Counted from the first letter of the stretch, positions 17,206 to 26,183 are shown. The stretch is DNA of 64,000 bases from Oligoflexia bacterium (GCA_024229115.1 JAAEST010000022.1:1-64000); one strand, 5' to 3'. The notes: generated by a model not told the origin, from the sequence alone. Program-made: numbers and translations.

Positions 17206-17655
17206 ATGCGATGGCCATATAAAGAGGTGACGCTTCGCAAACCACCAAACATAACCTATAATTTAGAGATGAATGAAAGCTTGGATAATATCAAATCTCG
17301 CATACTTAGCATGATCGATCAGTGTCAGGCCTATAGTGTCGTGATCCCAAGTGATAATCAAATCGCACAAAAGATCGTTGATCAAATGAAGAATCAACTT
17401 AGCTCTACCCTTGCTGAGATAGAAAAGAGTCAATCTTTAACATTCCCTCAAGATGCTCCAGAAATCACTCCACGGGAATTTCAAATCTTAGAATTACTGG
17501 CACAGGGACATCCTAACAAAGAACTCGCCTATCAATTAGATATCTCCCCTAAAACTGTACAGTTCCATATAAAGAACCTCTTCACTAAATTAGAGGCAGG
17601 CTCAAGAACCGAAGTGGTGGCTAAAGCGATATCCCTTGGCATCCTAAAAGTATAA
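17206..17655 (+). CDS. LuxR-type HTH regulator beside the urate operon
   Basis: A 149-residue protein with a C-terminal LuxR/GerE helix-turn-helix (TPREFQILELLAQGHPNKEL through SPKTVQFHIKNLF, about 89-140). The N-terminal part is short and helical; there is no receiver or autoinducer domain. It diverges from the PuuD-like gene across 51 bases, so it is the best candidate for control of urate catabolism. The ATG at 17206 follows AGGA. A second possible start lies at 17269. Confidence 0.78.
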   Translation: MRWPYKEVTLRKPPNITYNLEMNESLDNIKSRILSMIDQCQAYSVVIPSDNQIAQKIVDQMKNQLSSTLAEIEKSQSLTFPQDAPEITPREFQILELLAQGHPNKELAYQLDISPKTVQFHIKNLFTKLEAGSRTEVVAKAISLGILKV

Positions 17656-17779
17656 TAATTTCAGTATCTTAATTGCTTAACTAGGGTAAATGCTAGGGGC
17701 AATCTAGGCTTAATCCGAGTACAATAGAGTCACATTTTAATTCATAATCTAGCTACACCACACACACTAGGAGTTAAAA

Positions 17780-18769
17780 ATGAAGAATGTATTTGGAGCA
17801 CTACAAGAAATTTACAATAACCCAGCAGTTTCAGAAATTATCGTAGATAAGTTCAATGATGTTTACTGGGAAGAAAGTGGAAAGATTGTTGAATCAGATA
17901 AATTATTTTCGAGCAGTGATGAAATTATTGAAGTGATTGAAGGTATTTTGAAATCTGTTGGAAGAAAAGTAAAAAATATTGAAAATGGTTTTGCCGACTT
18001 AAGACTGGAAGATGGAAGTCGAGTCGCGATTACTCTTCCTCCAATTAGTATAAATGGCCCTACAATCCTAATTAGAAAGTTACCTCATCATAATGTTTCT
18101 TTTGATGACATGCTTAAATGGAATGTTGCGACTCAAGAAGGAATCGACATCTGTAAAAAGATAATGGCCACTGATCAAAATGTTCTTCTAGCAGGAAATG
18201 CTGGAAGTGGTAAAACAACAATGGCTAATCTTTTAATTGAAGCGATTGATCCTGCATGGCGAGTTGTGACCGTAGAAAAAGTAGCAGAGTTAAATGTTAA
18301 TGGTCGTAAAAGAACTCATCAACTTGAAACACCAAATGCAAAAGCTGAGGAACTTCAAGAACTAGTAAAGAAAGCAAGTTACTTAAGAGCAGATACTTTA
18401 GTTATTAATGAATTACATGGATCGGAAGCATTTGAAGCGACGAAACTAATGCGAGAAGGTTATGGCGTCATGGCGACGATCTCAGCTGAAAGTTCTTCAG
18501 ACGCACTTAAGAAATGTGAGATGTTTTGTTTAATGGGACAATTTGGTCTTGGTATTAATGAAATTAAATATCACGTAAGCTCGGCTGTTAATTATGTTAT
18601 CTTTCAAGAAAGACTACCACATGATGGAAGCCGTAAGATCACACATATTGCAAAAGTAGAAGGAGTTAATGAAGCTGGAAAATACCAACTAACATCACTC
18701 TACTTCTACGATAGAGATGCTGATAAATTTGTTCTCACTAATGATGGTCAGAAGTTTATTGAGTCTTAG
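17780..18769 (+). CDS. CpaF/TadA-like secretion ATPase (orphan)
   Basis: A hexameric secretion-ATPase family protein of 329 residues. Walker A is GNAGSGKTT (139-147) and the Walker B region is TLVINELHG (206-214), followed by the conserved SEAFEATKLMREGY. In CpaF the motif after this normally has a His box (HxNS); here it reads TISAESS. It lacks the long N-terminal part of many CpaF proteins. No pilus or Tad genes lie nearby, so its machine must be encoded elsewhere or it works independently. Its 3' end overlaps the convergent YeeE/YedE gene by 14 bases. Confidence 0.8.
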   Translation: MKNVFGALQEIYNNPAVSEIIVDKFNDVYWEESGKIVESDKLFSSSDEIIEVIEGILKSVGRKVKNIENGFADLRLEDGSRVAITLPPISINGPTILIRKLPHHNVSFDDMLKWNVATQEGIDICKKIMATDQNVLLAGNAGSGKTTMANLLIEAIDPAWRVVTVEKVAELNVNGRKRTHQLETPNAKAEELQELVKKASYLRADTLVINELHGSEAFEATKLMREGYGVMATISAESSSDALKKCEMFCLMGQFGLGINEIKYHVSSAVNYVIFQERLPHDGSRKITHIAKVEGVNEAGKYQLTSLYFYDRDADKFVLTNDGQKFIES

Positions 18770-19166
18770 AGTAAAGCTTAAAGACGAACATACCAACGAC
18801 CATAGCGATAACAAAGACAATCGCTTTCATATCAAAAGTTGCAAGATTCACAATAGCCGGTCCAGGACAAAAGCCGGCTATTCCCCACCCAATTCCAAAC
18901 ATCGCAGAACCAATAAGTAATTTCTTATCAACTTCAGTATTAGTTGGAAGAAATGATTGAGGTGCACAGAATGGCTTTTTATTTTGAAAATATTTAAACG
19001 CGACAAAAGAAACACTGATCGCACCAACCATAACAAAAGCCAGTGAATAATCCCAGTTTCCAAGAATGTCGAGAAAGCCAATGACTTTATTCGGATTCGT
19101 CATTCCAGAAATAACCAAACCAACCGCAAAAAGAATACCTGAGAGAATTGAAATAAGAACACTCAT
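18756..19166 (-). CDS. YeeE/YedE-family sulfur transport half-protein (PmpB-like)
   Basis: A 136-residue membrane protein with three to four helices and the family motif GIGWGIAGFCPGPAIVNL, whose Cys is thought to bind sulfur species. With the preceding 136-residue partner it makes the two halves of a thiosulfate/sulfane-sulfur channel. The two genes share a base (TAATG type junction at 19166), so they are coupled. It is last in the operon behind the persulfide dioxygenase. Confidence 0.82.
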   Translation of the reverse strand: MSVLISILSGILFAVGLVISGMTNPNKVIGFLDILGNWDYSLAFVMVGAISVSFVAFKYFQNKKPFCAPQSFLPTNTEVDKKLLIGSAMFGIGWGIAGFCPGPAIVNLATFDMKAIVFVIAMVVGMFVFKLYSKTQ

Positions 19167-19576
19167 TATATTAACCCCTTGATTGCCACAGTAATAATTC
19201 CGAAGGCCATAAAAGTTAAAGTCGCCACAATACTTCTCTTAGCAAGTCTCGCCATTCCACAAACCCCATGTCCCGATGTACATCCACTTCCTAGCCTTGT
19301 CCCAAAACCAACAATTAAGCCGGCAACAATATAAGTCACGTAAGAAAAATTAAATTGATAAGTAAAAAACTGTGGATAAAGAACTTTCATACCTAATCCA
19401 CCTAAGACTAACCCTAGTAGAAAAAATAATCGCCAAAGATCCTCACTCGAATTTTTTTGAAGACTCCCACCAAGAATTCCACTAATTCCAGTAATTCTTC
19501 CAATTCCACCTAACATCGTTGAACTAGAAAGTCCGATCAAAGCTCCCCCTAAAAGAGGATAGATAATATTTTCCAT
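19166..19576 (-). CDS. YeeE/YedE-family sulfur transport half-protein (PmpA-like)
   Basis: A 136-residue membrane protein carrying the first-half signature LGSGCTSGHGVCGMARL, with two cysteines in a re-entrant-type loop. It pairs with the adjacent PmpB-like half. It begins two bases after the persulfide dioxygenase stop. The operon order (dioxygenase, PmpA, PmpB) is typical of sulfane-sulfur handling loci. Confidence 0.83.
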   Translation of the reverse strand: MENIIYPLLGGALIGLSSSTMLGGIGRITGISGILGGSLQKNSSEDLWRLFFLLGLVLGGLGMKVLYPQFFTYQFNFSYVTYIVAGLIVGFGTRLGSGCTSGHGVCGMARLAKRSIVATLTFMAFGIITVAIKGLI

Positions 19577-19578
19577 TA

Positions 19579-20388
19579 TTAAGACTCCTTACCACCAACG
19601 ATATTCGCTTTAATACTTGGTAGTAATAATTTAGGTTCCATTAAGTTTGCATCTCTTCCATCTCTCATTTTAACAAAGTCTTGTTCACTTGTTTCAATTT
19701 TTAGTTGGATATTCTTCGCTTTATTTTCACCAATAGTTGATTCCCACTTAAGTTCTCTACCACCTGGCTGATAATCATGCCCAGTGAATACTCTTGTCTC
19801 ATCTGGAAGTGAGTACAACTTGTCATGGATCGAATGGTAGAGATCTTTTGACGACCCTGATGGAAAATCACATCTTCCCGTTCCAAAGTCAGGCATAAAA
19901 AGAGCATCGCCAGTAAAAATCATGTCATCAATCAAATATGAAGAACATGCAGGTGTATGACCAGGAGTAAAAATTGTTTTTACTTCAATCGAACCAGCAC
20001 TCAACGTCTCACTTTCGTTTAAAAGAATATCGAATTGCTCACCATTAGTGGTCATATCCATCTCAAGTTTTTCTTTAAAGACTTCTTGAACTTTCGTGAT
20101 ATTTTCACCTATCGCAACTTTCGCTTCCGGATATAATTTCTTAAGAGTTTTTGCCCCCGTTAAGTGATCAGCATGGGCATGAGTTTCTAAAATATTACTT
20201 AGTTTTAATCCATTATCGTCGATAAATTTCGCTAATTTTTCCACTGAGTCATTAGTCGTCTCTTCAGTCTTTGGATTGTAATCCATGACAGGATCAATCA
20301 CGATAGCATCCTTTGTTTGCTCATCAAAAACAATATATGTCAGTGTAAATGTCGCTGGATCGTAAAATGTTTCAACTTTCTTTGTCAT
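19579..20388 (-). CDS. Persulfide dioxygenase-like metallo-beta-lactamase-fold protein
   Basis: A 269-residue MBL-fold enzyme with HAHADH (THAHADHLTGA), a later metal-ligand His in FTPGHTPACS, and the Asp of FTGDALFMPDFGTGRCD. That last segment is characteristic of ETHE1/persulfide dioxygenases, which oxidise glutathione persulfide to sulfite. I start at 20388 because AAGGAG lies six bases before that ATG. A longer frame would be low-complexity and would run through the FNR-like box. Neighbouring sulfur transporters and TauE support the role. Confidence 0.85.
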   Translation of the reverse strand: MTKKVETFYDPATFTLTYIVFDEQTKDAIVIDPVMDYNPKTEETTNDSVEKLAKFIDDNGLKLSNILETHAHADHLTGAKTLKKLYPEAKVAIGENITKVQEVFKEKLEMDMTTNGEQFDILLNESETLSAGSIEVKTIFTPGHTPACSSYLIDDMIFTGDALFMPDFGTGRCDFPSGSSKDLYHSIHDKLYSLPDETRVFTGHDYQPGGRELKWESTIGENKAKNIQLKIETSEQDFVKMRDGRDANLMEPKLLLPSIKANIVGGKES

Positions 20389-20469
20389 ATCGAACTCCTT
20401 ATCTTTCTTATCTTTCTTATCATTAGCCCTTGATCTATTGTTATTATGCCAATATCTGGTAGAATTTCT

Positions 20470-20483
20470 TTGATCTAGATCAA
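20470..20483. promoter_or_regulatory. FNR-type box TTGATctagATCAA
   Basis: An exact match to the FNR/ANR consensus TTGAT-N4-ATCAA, inside a 16-bp perfect palindrome (20469-20484). It lies between the persulfide dioxygenase operon and the divergent Crp/Fnr-family gene, 21 bases before the latter's ATG. The regulator beside it is the obvious candidate to bind. Confidence 0.8.
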
Positions 20484-20504
20484 ACAATGAAGAGTTAAAT
20501 CACT

Positions 20505-21125
20505 ATGTTTTATCAACTACTTAAGCCATATATCGATGATTCAATTAAGCGCTCCTTCAAGCGAGGAGACATCATTTATCATGAAGGCTCTTCTCCACAG
20601 AATATTTACCTTATTGATGATGGCCTTGTAGGACTCTTTCATTTGGCCGAAAGTGGAAAAGAAACTTTTCTTAGAGTTTTTGGAAAGGACTGTATTTTTG
20701 GACATCGTTCTTTTTTTGCAGGGACAAATTATCACGCAACTTCGATTGCCCTTAAAAAAACTGAAGTCTCAATTATTTCTAAGGCCCAGTGTGACTCTAT
20801 TTGCCAAGGACATCCAGAACTTATGAAAGAAATGGTAAAGCTGATGGCCAATGACCTTGGGAGTGCCGAATTAAGGCTTGCCGGTATTCAAGATAAAACA
20901 GCAAAGACCAGAATTATTGAATCAATGATTTATCTCAAGCATAAATATCCAGAACAAGTCTGGACCAGAAAAGAAATAGCGGAGCATGCGGCCTCAACGA
21001 TGGAAAGCGTCGCTAGAGTAATGACTGAACTTAATGATTCAGGGTTACTTGTTAAAGAAGGCCGAGATTTTGAGATACCAGATACAGAGAAACTACTAGC
21101 AGAAAGTATCCAAAAATCTTCTTAA
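20505..21125 (+). CDS. Crp/Fnr-family transcription regulator
   Basis: A 206-residue regulator: a cyclic-nucleotide-binding-like beta barrel (about 15-120), then a dimerisation helix and HTH (154-182). The recognition helix carries Glu167 and Arg171, the ExxxR spacing used by Crp/Fnr proteins to read TTGAT/TGTGA sites. It lacks the N-terminal Cys cluster of oxygen-sensing FNR but has Cys63, Cys96 and Cys100, which could sense reactive sulfur. Its gene is flanked by two FNR-like boxes and by sulfur genes on both sides. The last 74 bases overlap the convergent tauE-like gene. Confidence 0.85.
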   Translation: MFYQLLKPYIDDSIKRSFKRGDIIYHEGSSPQNIYLIDDGLVGLFHLAESGKETFLRVFGKDCIFGHRSFFAGTNYHATSIALKKTEVSIISKAQCDSICQGHPELMKEMVKLMANDLGSAELRLAGIQDKTAKTRIIESMIYLKHKYPEQVWTRKEIAEHAASTMESVARVMTELNDSGLLVKEGRDFEIPDTEKLLAESIQKSS

Positions 21126-21792
21126 GACTGTCTGGCTTTATTCGCGTTAAGAAAAAATTCCCCACTAATATCCCAAACATGGTCGCCAAAACAAACTTCG
21201 TCAATAGAGGCCATGGAATCATAAACTGTTTGGCATAACCTGCAAATCCAGTAAGAGAACTAAGAGCAATAATACCTAAAGATGTTCCTACTGCTTTATC
21301 CATTTTTAAATTCGCAAAGAAAACTAAAGAAGGAACAATTAGAAATCCTCCTCCGACACCAATAACACCAGAAAGGATTCCCACACCTAAGCCAATTGCA
21401 AGAAGAGTATTAATTTTGAGGTCCCCTGCTACTTGATCAAGTTGTTTTCGAGGACGGATCATTTTATAAGCTGATATAAGCATGATACTCGCAAAGATGA
21501 GTAACTGAATTTTAGCGCTAAAGTAACTAGCGATAAACGAACCTAAGTAGGCCCCTAACATTGATGTTGGAACAAAAGAAAGAAAGGCCTTTAAGTGGTA
21601 ATTCTTCCTTCTAACCTGAAGCAAGAAACCAAATAAACTAGCAAAACCAACTATCGCAAGACTTAAGGCAATGGCCAACTTTGCATCGATTCCTACTAAG
21701 TAAATCAAGCCGGGAACGGTAACAACAGAGCCACCTCCGCCAAGTAGTCCTAAAGTAAATCCAATAAATATTCCTAATATTAATACCATCAT
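21052..21792 (-). CDS. TauE/SafE-family membrane exporter
   Basis: A 246-residue membrane protein with about eight helices and two glycine-rich repeats (GFTLGLLGGGGSVVTVP and GILSGVIGVGGGFLIVP), the TauE/SafE signature. The family exports sulfite or organosulfonates. Export of sulfite made by the nearby persulfide dioxygenase is a reasonable inference. Its start faces an FNR-like box at 21827-21840. Confidence 0.85.
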   Translation of the reverse strand: MMVLILGIFIGFTLGLLGGGGSVVTVPGLIYLVGIDAKLAIALSLAIVGFASLFGFLLQVRRKNYHLKAFLSFVPTSMLGAYLGSFIASYFSAKIQLLIFASIMLISAYKMIRPRKQLDQVAGDLKINTLLAIGLGVGILSGVIGVGGGFLIVPSLVFFANLKMDKAVGTSLGIIALSSLTGFAGYAKQFMIPWPLLTKFVLATMFGILVGNFFLTRIKPDSLKKIFGYFLLVVSLYLVSQNLGLL

Positions 21793-21826
21793 GAATCCAT
21801 CATATATTTATGTCGAATATATTACT

Positions 21827-21840
21827 TTGACCTGCATCAA
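21827..21840. promoter_or_regulatory. FNR-like box TTGACctgcATCAA
   Basis: Nine of ten consensus positions match TTGAT-N4-ATCAA. It lies almost midway (about 35 bases each way) between the tauE-like start and the divergent peroxiredoxin-like gene. Together with the perfect box at 20470 it suggests a compact regulon of the Crp/Fnr protein. Confidence 0.65.
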
Positions 21841-21873
21841 ACTTCTGGATATATTGTTTTAAAAGGAGTTTTC

Positions 21874-22572
21874 ATGAAATATATCGCAACCTTAGCCTAC
21901 CTAATGATATCAATTAATAGCTATTCATTCTCTGCTTATGCTTCTGAGCCAAACTTAACTCAGAAACTTAATGAAATGAGCAAGAGATCAGGATCGAAAG
22001 CTCCTAGTAATGTAAAGAAAGTAATGAAAGCATCGGCGAAGAAGCTTGAAAGATCAGGGATAGCCCAAAGTGCTGTCAATCAAGGTGAAGCTCTTCCTGA
22101 GTTTTCAATCGCCGGCAAGCCATTTAAATCTTTTTATTCTAAGAAGCCAGTTGTTTTAAAGTTTTATCGTGGTCATTGGTGTCCTTATTGCCAAGTAGAA
22201 TTAAAAGAGTACCAAAAATATAAAGAAGAAATTGAAAAAGCTGGATATCAGCTAATTGTGCTAACTCCTGATTCGAAGAAATATATTGATAAGTTTAAAA
22301 AGAAGCAAAAAGTAACGATTGATATTTATCAAGATAAGGACAACGCGATTGCCAAGAAATTTGGAATTGCTTTTAAACTTGATAAAGAACTACAGCCAAT
22401 TTACATGCAGTTTGGAATAGACCTTACAAAGTCGCAGGGAAATAACCAAAATGAACTTCCTCTGCCTGGGACTTATGTGATTAACAAAGATGGGACAATC
22501 AAATATGCGTTCATTGATTCTGATTATAAGAAACGCCTAGACCCACAAGATTTACTCAATATCATACGATAA
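21874..22572 (+). CDS. Exported peroxiredoxin-like (AhpC/TSA) protein
   Basis: A 232-residue thioredoxin-fold protein. A signal peptide (to about residue 24) and a basic linker precede the domain with YRGHWCPYCQVELKEY, the CxxC motif of the AhpC/TSA 'peroxiredoxin-like' family. It should act in the periplasm as a thiol peroxidase or disulfide protein. AAGGAG precedes the ATG. It is the last gene of the sulfur cluster, and its promoter region holds the second FNR-like box. It overlaps the convergent kinase gene by 11 bases. Confidence 0.78.
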   Translation: MKYIATLAYLMISINSYSFSAYASEPNLTQKLNEMSKRSGSKAPSNVKKVMKASAKKLERSGIAQSAVNQGEALPEFSIAGKPFKSFYSKKPVVLKFYRGHWCPYCQVELKEYQKYKEEIEKAGYQLIVLTPDSKKYIDKFKKKQKVTIDIYQDKDNAIAKKFGIAFKLDKELQPIYMQFGIDLTKSQGNNQNELPLPGTYVINKDGTIKYAFIDSDYKKRLDPQDLLNIIR

Positions 22573-23860
22573 ACTTCATATTAAACTCAGTGCCATGATC
22601 AAGTTTTCCCTCTTCTTTACGAATTGAGACAACTTCGATCGTGGCACCAAGCTCATTGAGTACGGCATAGAGTAAAGGCATGCCAAAGCCGGTTCCGACT
22701 TCACCATCTTTGCCTTTATGAGAGGTTTTAACATCTGGCCTAAAGATATCCAATATCTCTTTTTGATCTATGCCCTCCCCATTATCTTTATACTTAACTA
22801 AAATTTCATTGAGTTTCTTATCAACTTCAATTGATATTTTCCCACCATGGTCCATGAACTTAATAGAGTTAGAAAATAAATTATTAAAAACCTGATTCTT
22901 TAAAGAAATAGGATCACCATAGATAACGACATCACTATTCATTTCATAGTCATATTCAATAATAATATTCTTTCTCTCAATACTATCCTTAAAAACAAAA
23001 ATAGAATTATCGATAATATCGTTTAATGAGATTGGAACTCTTTCTAACTGAATCTTTCCTGAGTTCAAAGCTTCAAGTTTACGAGAATGCTCAAGGATTT
23101 TTTGAATCATATTGGCAGACTTTTCGATTCCTCCAATACTTTTTGCAAATTCACCACTAGTATTCCCCATACGTTTTTTTATTCTGTTTAAATAGAGTTT
23201 AAGTGTCATAAGAGGATTGGCCACATCATGACTTACAATTCGAAGAAGTGTTCTTACTGAATCAGTTTTCTGATTTAAATTTTCTTTATACTGTTCTCTT
23301 CTAAAGAGATAAACGAACATCATCGTTAAATTAAGAACTGTATAACCCATAGATATATTTAAATAAGACCATACCCTACCACCCTCTGTAATAATGTCTG
23401 AAGTTTGATCATCTAGTCCTAGAAGAATAAGAACAGCAACAAATGCTATCACTGACCAACTAATAAGCATCCATCGGCCAAGAACAACTCCTGCCAATAG
23501 TGGTAATATTGAGAACCACACAGTTGTCACAGAATAGAAACCACCGGTGTAGAATGCATGGGTAAATTGAAAGACTAAACCAGCAGCAATAAAAGTATTC
23601 GTTGGAGGAGCAATAGATTTTGTTATTTTATAAAGAGCTGGTGAAAATAAATGAATTAGAGTCATCGAGATGGCGACAACTTTTAAGTTATTTGAAGGAA
23701 TGCAAAAGAGAGAATTTAGAGTATAAGACCACATTAGGATCGACGTAAAGAGAACTCCAGCTAGGAGCATATGAACCTGCTCACGATCTTCATCAGTAAG
23801 CTGAACATCACTCACTAGCCAATCATAAAGTCTGTAATATAGCCCTAATATTTTTAACAT
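22562..23860 (-). CDS. Membrane sensor histidine kinase
   Basis: About six transmembrane segments (residues 30-185) form an integral-membrane sensor without a large periplasmic domain. A HisKA domain follows with His211 in RIVSHDVANPL, then an ATPase domain with N box NLFSNSIKF, G1 DNGEGID and G2 GTGFGMPL. No response-regulator gene is adjacent. It starts immediately after the lipoxygenase-like gene (no gap), so the two are probably co-transcribed. Confidence 0.88.
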   Translation of the reverse strand: MLKILGLYYRLYDWLVSDVQLTDEDREQVHMLLAGVLFTSILMWSYTLNSLFCIPSNNLKVVAISMTLIHLFSPALYKITKSIAPPTNTFIAAGLVFQFTHAFYTGGFYSVTTVWFSILPLLAGVVLGRWMLISWSVIAFVAVLILLGLDDQTSDIITEGGRVWSYLNISMGYTVLNLTMMFVYLFRREQYKENLNQKTDSVRTLLRIVSHDVANPLMTLKLYLNRIKKRMGNTSGEFAKSIGGIEKSANMIQKILEHSRKLEALNSGKIQLERVPISLNDIIDNSIFVFKDSIERKNIIIEYDYEMNSDVVIYGDPISLKNQVFNNLFSNSIKFMDHGGKISIEVDKKLNEILVKYKDNGEGIDQKEILDIFRPDVKTSHKGKDGEVGTGFGMPLLYAVLNELGATIEVVSIRKEEGKLDHGTEFNMKFIV

Positions 23861-25327
23861 CTAAAACTGAATACTTGCTGAGATTTTATTTAAAGGCATA
23901 TAATCGACACCTTTATCTTTTAATTCTTTATCTACTATTCTTAATTTTTCTTTAAACTTAATCACCGCCCCTTTTTGATAGTCCTCACTAAACTTATATT
24001 TTGCATTAATCAGTTTTGTTACAGTGGTTGGAGAAAAGAAAAGACTATCGGCCATATAGTACTTCATCAGATCAACGGCATTACATAACTTTGACCTAGG
24101 ATTCATTCGAATCCCTTTATATGGTGGTTGCTGCCTAATTCTTAGAGGAACTTGTCTCTTATCTAAAGTTCCATAATTATAATGATCAGCCGCATGAGCG
24201 ACAGTCACTGTATAGAGATATGTTGTGACAGCTTTTACAAGATTATCTTCTTCAAAAATAATGCTTGAGTCTGGAAAGTCATTCACATAACGATTACAGT
24301 AATCGGCCCATTTACTAATCCAAAAGTCACCCTTTTCAACTTCAGAAAGAACTTCTGCCACAAATTCGTAGATGACTTGATAGTATGACCTTAAATATTC
24401 ACCATATCTTCCTTCCAACTTAGGAGAACTCATCTTATAAGAAAATGGAGGGTAAGAAAGATTTCCTTTGATTCCTTTATAACCTTCTACTAATAAGTCC
24501 CTTAGCCCTGAAGGTCCCCCAGGATAAGGAGCATATGTCATCCACCATTTTTCTTGAAGCAATGATGATTTATAATTAAGAACTGCATTTTCTAAGGGTA
24601 AGGTGAAACGAAAATGCGGTGATAATAGCTTAAAAAGAATATGCTCTTTAGGTAACGATGTTTTTGAAACAGCATTAATACTATCAAAAGGAAAATGGAG
24701 AAGAGGATGGACAACTAGTGTTGCGCAGAGAGCTCCTCCTTGAAGCATAAAATATTTAGCGAGTTGCCATGCATCTCCATCCTTAGGCTCAAAAACATCT
24801 TCAGAGTCATCTATATAAATAGCTTTCACTATGAAACGTTCCCCTACCTTATGAAGTAAAGTTTTACTTGCACTGGCGTAAATACCTTCAAATGTTTTAA
24901 CAACTTTCACCGCTTCAAGATCCACGATGTACCAATCAAGCTCTTCTTTTTCTAAGTAAGTCTTAAAAACTTCCTTATCCTTTTCATCAAACTTATTCGT
25001 TAGAAATTTAGACATCATTGAGTAATTTAAAAGATCTTCAAACTCCTCATCACTCACGGCCTTGAGGCCAGGGAAAATAAGCCCCTTCACAAAGTACGGT
25101 AAAGACATAGGAAGTGTCGCCAAATAACGAGAACCAATCCAAATCCACCAATCAATCGTTTCACGCCACGGTAAATGTATGACAGCAGGTGATTCTCCCC
25201 ATGGATGAATAGGCGATGGTTGCGGCCATGGGCCTTTCCTTTCATACAGGAAGTCCTTTGGATCATATTGATGCTCAGCTGAAGTTCGACTATTCGTTAG
25301 GTTTTTGATTAATTGTTTGATTCTCAT
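23861..25327 (-). CDS. Lipoxygenase-like protein
   Basis: A 488-residue protein aligned by eye to the lipoxygenase catalytic domain. DAWQLAKYFMLQGGAL resembles the W-L-A-K helix, HPLLHFPFDSINAV the helix with iron ligands (His207, His211), LFKLLSPHFRFTLPLENAVL the conserved substrate-arm region, and HAADHYNYG the HAAVNFGQY ligand helix. The usual His five residues before His207 is not obvious, and the end (ISASIQF) only approximates the C-terminal Ile. It may be an active dioxygenase of polyunsaturated lipids or a divergent relative. There is no signal peptide. Co-transcribed with the histidine kinase. Confidence 0.62.
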   Translation of the reverse strand: MRIKQLIKNLTNSRTSAEHQYDPKDFLYERKGPWPQPSPIHPWGESPAVIHLPWRETIDWWIWIGSRYLATLPMSLPYFVKGLIFPGLKAVSDEEFEDLLNYSMMSKFLTNKFDEKDKEVFKTYLEKEELDWYIVDLEAVKVVKTFEGIYASASKTLLHKVGERFIVKAIYIDDSEDVFEPKDGDAWQLAKYFMLQGGALCATLVVHPLLHFPFDSINAVSKTSLPKEHILFKLLSPHFRFTLPLENAVLNYKSSLLQEKWWMTYAPYPGGPSGLRDLLVEGYKGIKGNLSYPPFSYKMSSPKLEGRYGEYLRSYYQVIYEFVAEVLSEVEKGDFWISKWADYCNRYVNDFPDSSIIFEEDNLVKAVTTYLYTVTVAHAADHYNYGTLDKRQVPLRIRQQPPYKGIRMNPRSKLCNAVDLMKYYMADSLFFSPTTVTKLINAKYKFSEDYQKGAVIKFKEKLRIVDKELKDKGVDYMPLNKISASIQF

Positions 25328-25381
25328 ATTGCCCCTACTTTTCTACAGTTTATTACATAAGAAATTTCGCATATTTTACAT

Positions 25382-26164
25382 ATGCACAGCGTTAGACATT
25401 TTTATCCTAGTCTGCTACAAAGACCTATGGAAATTACACAATTAAATACAAAAGACACTCCTGAACTTCTAATTCTCATTCATGGTGGGCCAGGCTTTAG
25501 TGGCCATTACTTTCATGGTTTTTTTGATGAGAGTCCTTATACGACAATTACTTATGATCAAGGATTTCTCAACAAGCCAACAATTGATAGCTTCGTTGAA
25601 GAGCTAAATATGGTTACTGAAAAATACAAAAATAAGAAGATCATCCTTCTTGGTCATTCTTTTGGAAGTGTCATTGCCTTAGAATATCTTAAGAAATTTA
25701 ATGAAAATATCACACGAGTAATTCTCTCCAATTTTATTTACGATAGTGATTTTCTAAAACTTGAACTTAATAATGAGTGGGAAGAAGGCTTTGCTAAGAC
25801 AAATGATTTTCTTCAAAAATATGGAGCGACTGATGATTTTTTTAAGCATCTTGCTATCGAAGTCTCCCCTCTTTATTTTTCAAAAGAAAGAAGAGAATTA
25901 GGGCCAAAGATATTTAATAAATTAAAATATTCTTTTAATACTTATAATGAAATTAACAATTCTTATCTTAGTAATTTCGACTTAAACGATATTATCAATC
26001 AAAACAAAGATAAACTTCAATTTATCATATCTAAAAATGAAACTCGCATCCCTTTTAAATACTTTGAAAAGCTATTAGACAAAGGGGTATCAACGAATAT
26101 CATTGATACTGAAAGTCATTTTTACTTTATAGAAAATCCGAAGGCTTATTGCGATTTACTGTAA
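25382..26164 (+). CDS. Alpha/beta hydrolase, proline-iminopeptidase-like
   Basis: A 260-residue alpha/beta hydrolase with the oxyanion motif LIHGGPGFSGHYFH and nucleophile elbow GHSFGS. The terminal His is probably in DTESHFYFIENP. HGGPG is typical of S33 prolyl aminopeptidases and related esterases. There is no signal peptide, so it is cytoplasmic. It is monocistronic and divergent from the lipoxygenase gene. Confidence 0.78.
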   Translation: MHSVRHFYPSLLQRPMEITQLNTKDTPELLILIHGGPGFSGHYFHGFFDESPYTTITYDQGFLNKPTIDSFVEELNMVTEKYKNKKIILLGHSFGSVIALEYLKKFNENITRVILSNFIYDSDFLKLELNNEWEEGFAKTNDFLQKYGATDDFFKHLAIEVSPLYFSKERRELGPKIFNKLKYSFNTYNEINNSYLSNFDLNDIINQNKDKLQFIISKNETRIPFKYFEKLLDKGVSTNIIDTESHFYFIENPKAYCDLL

Positions 26165-26183
26165 ATTTACTCTTCATATGTGA

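Noticed and set aside
17780-18769. CpaF-like ATPase considered as part of a local type IV pilus or Tad locus
   Set aside because: None of the neighbouring genes encode pilins, TadB/C, a secretin or a prepilin peptidase. They belong to urate and sulfur metabolism.
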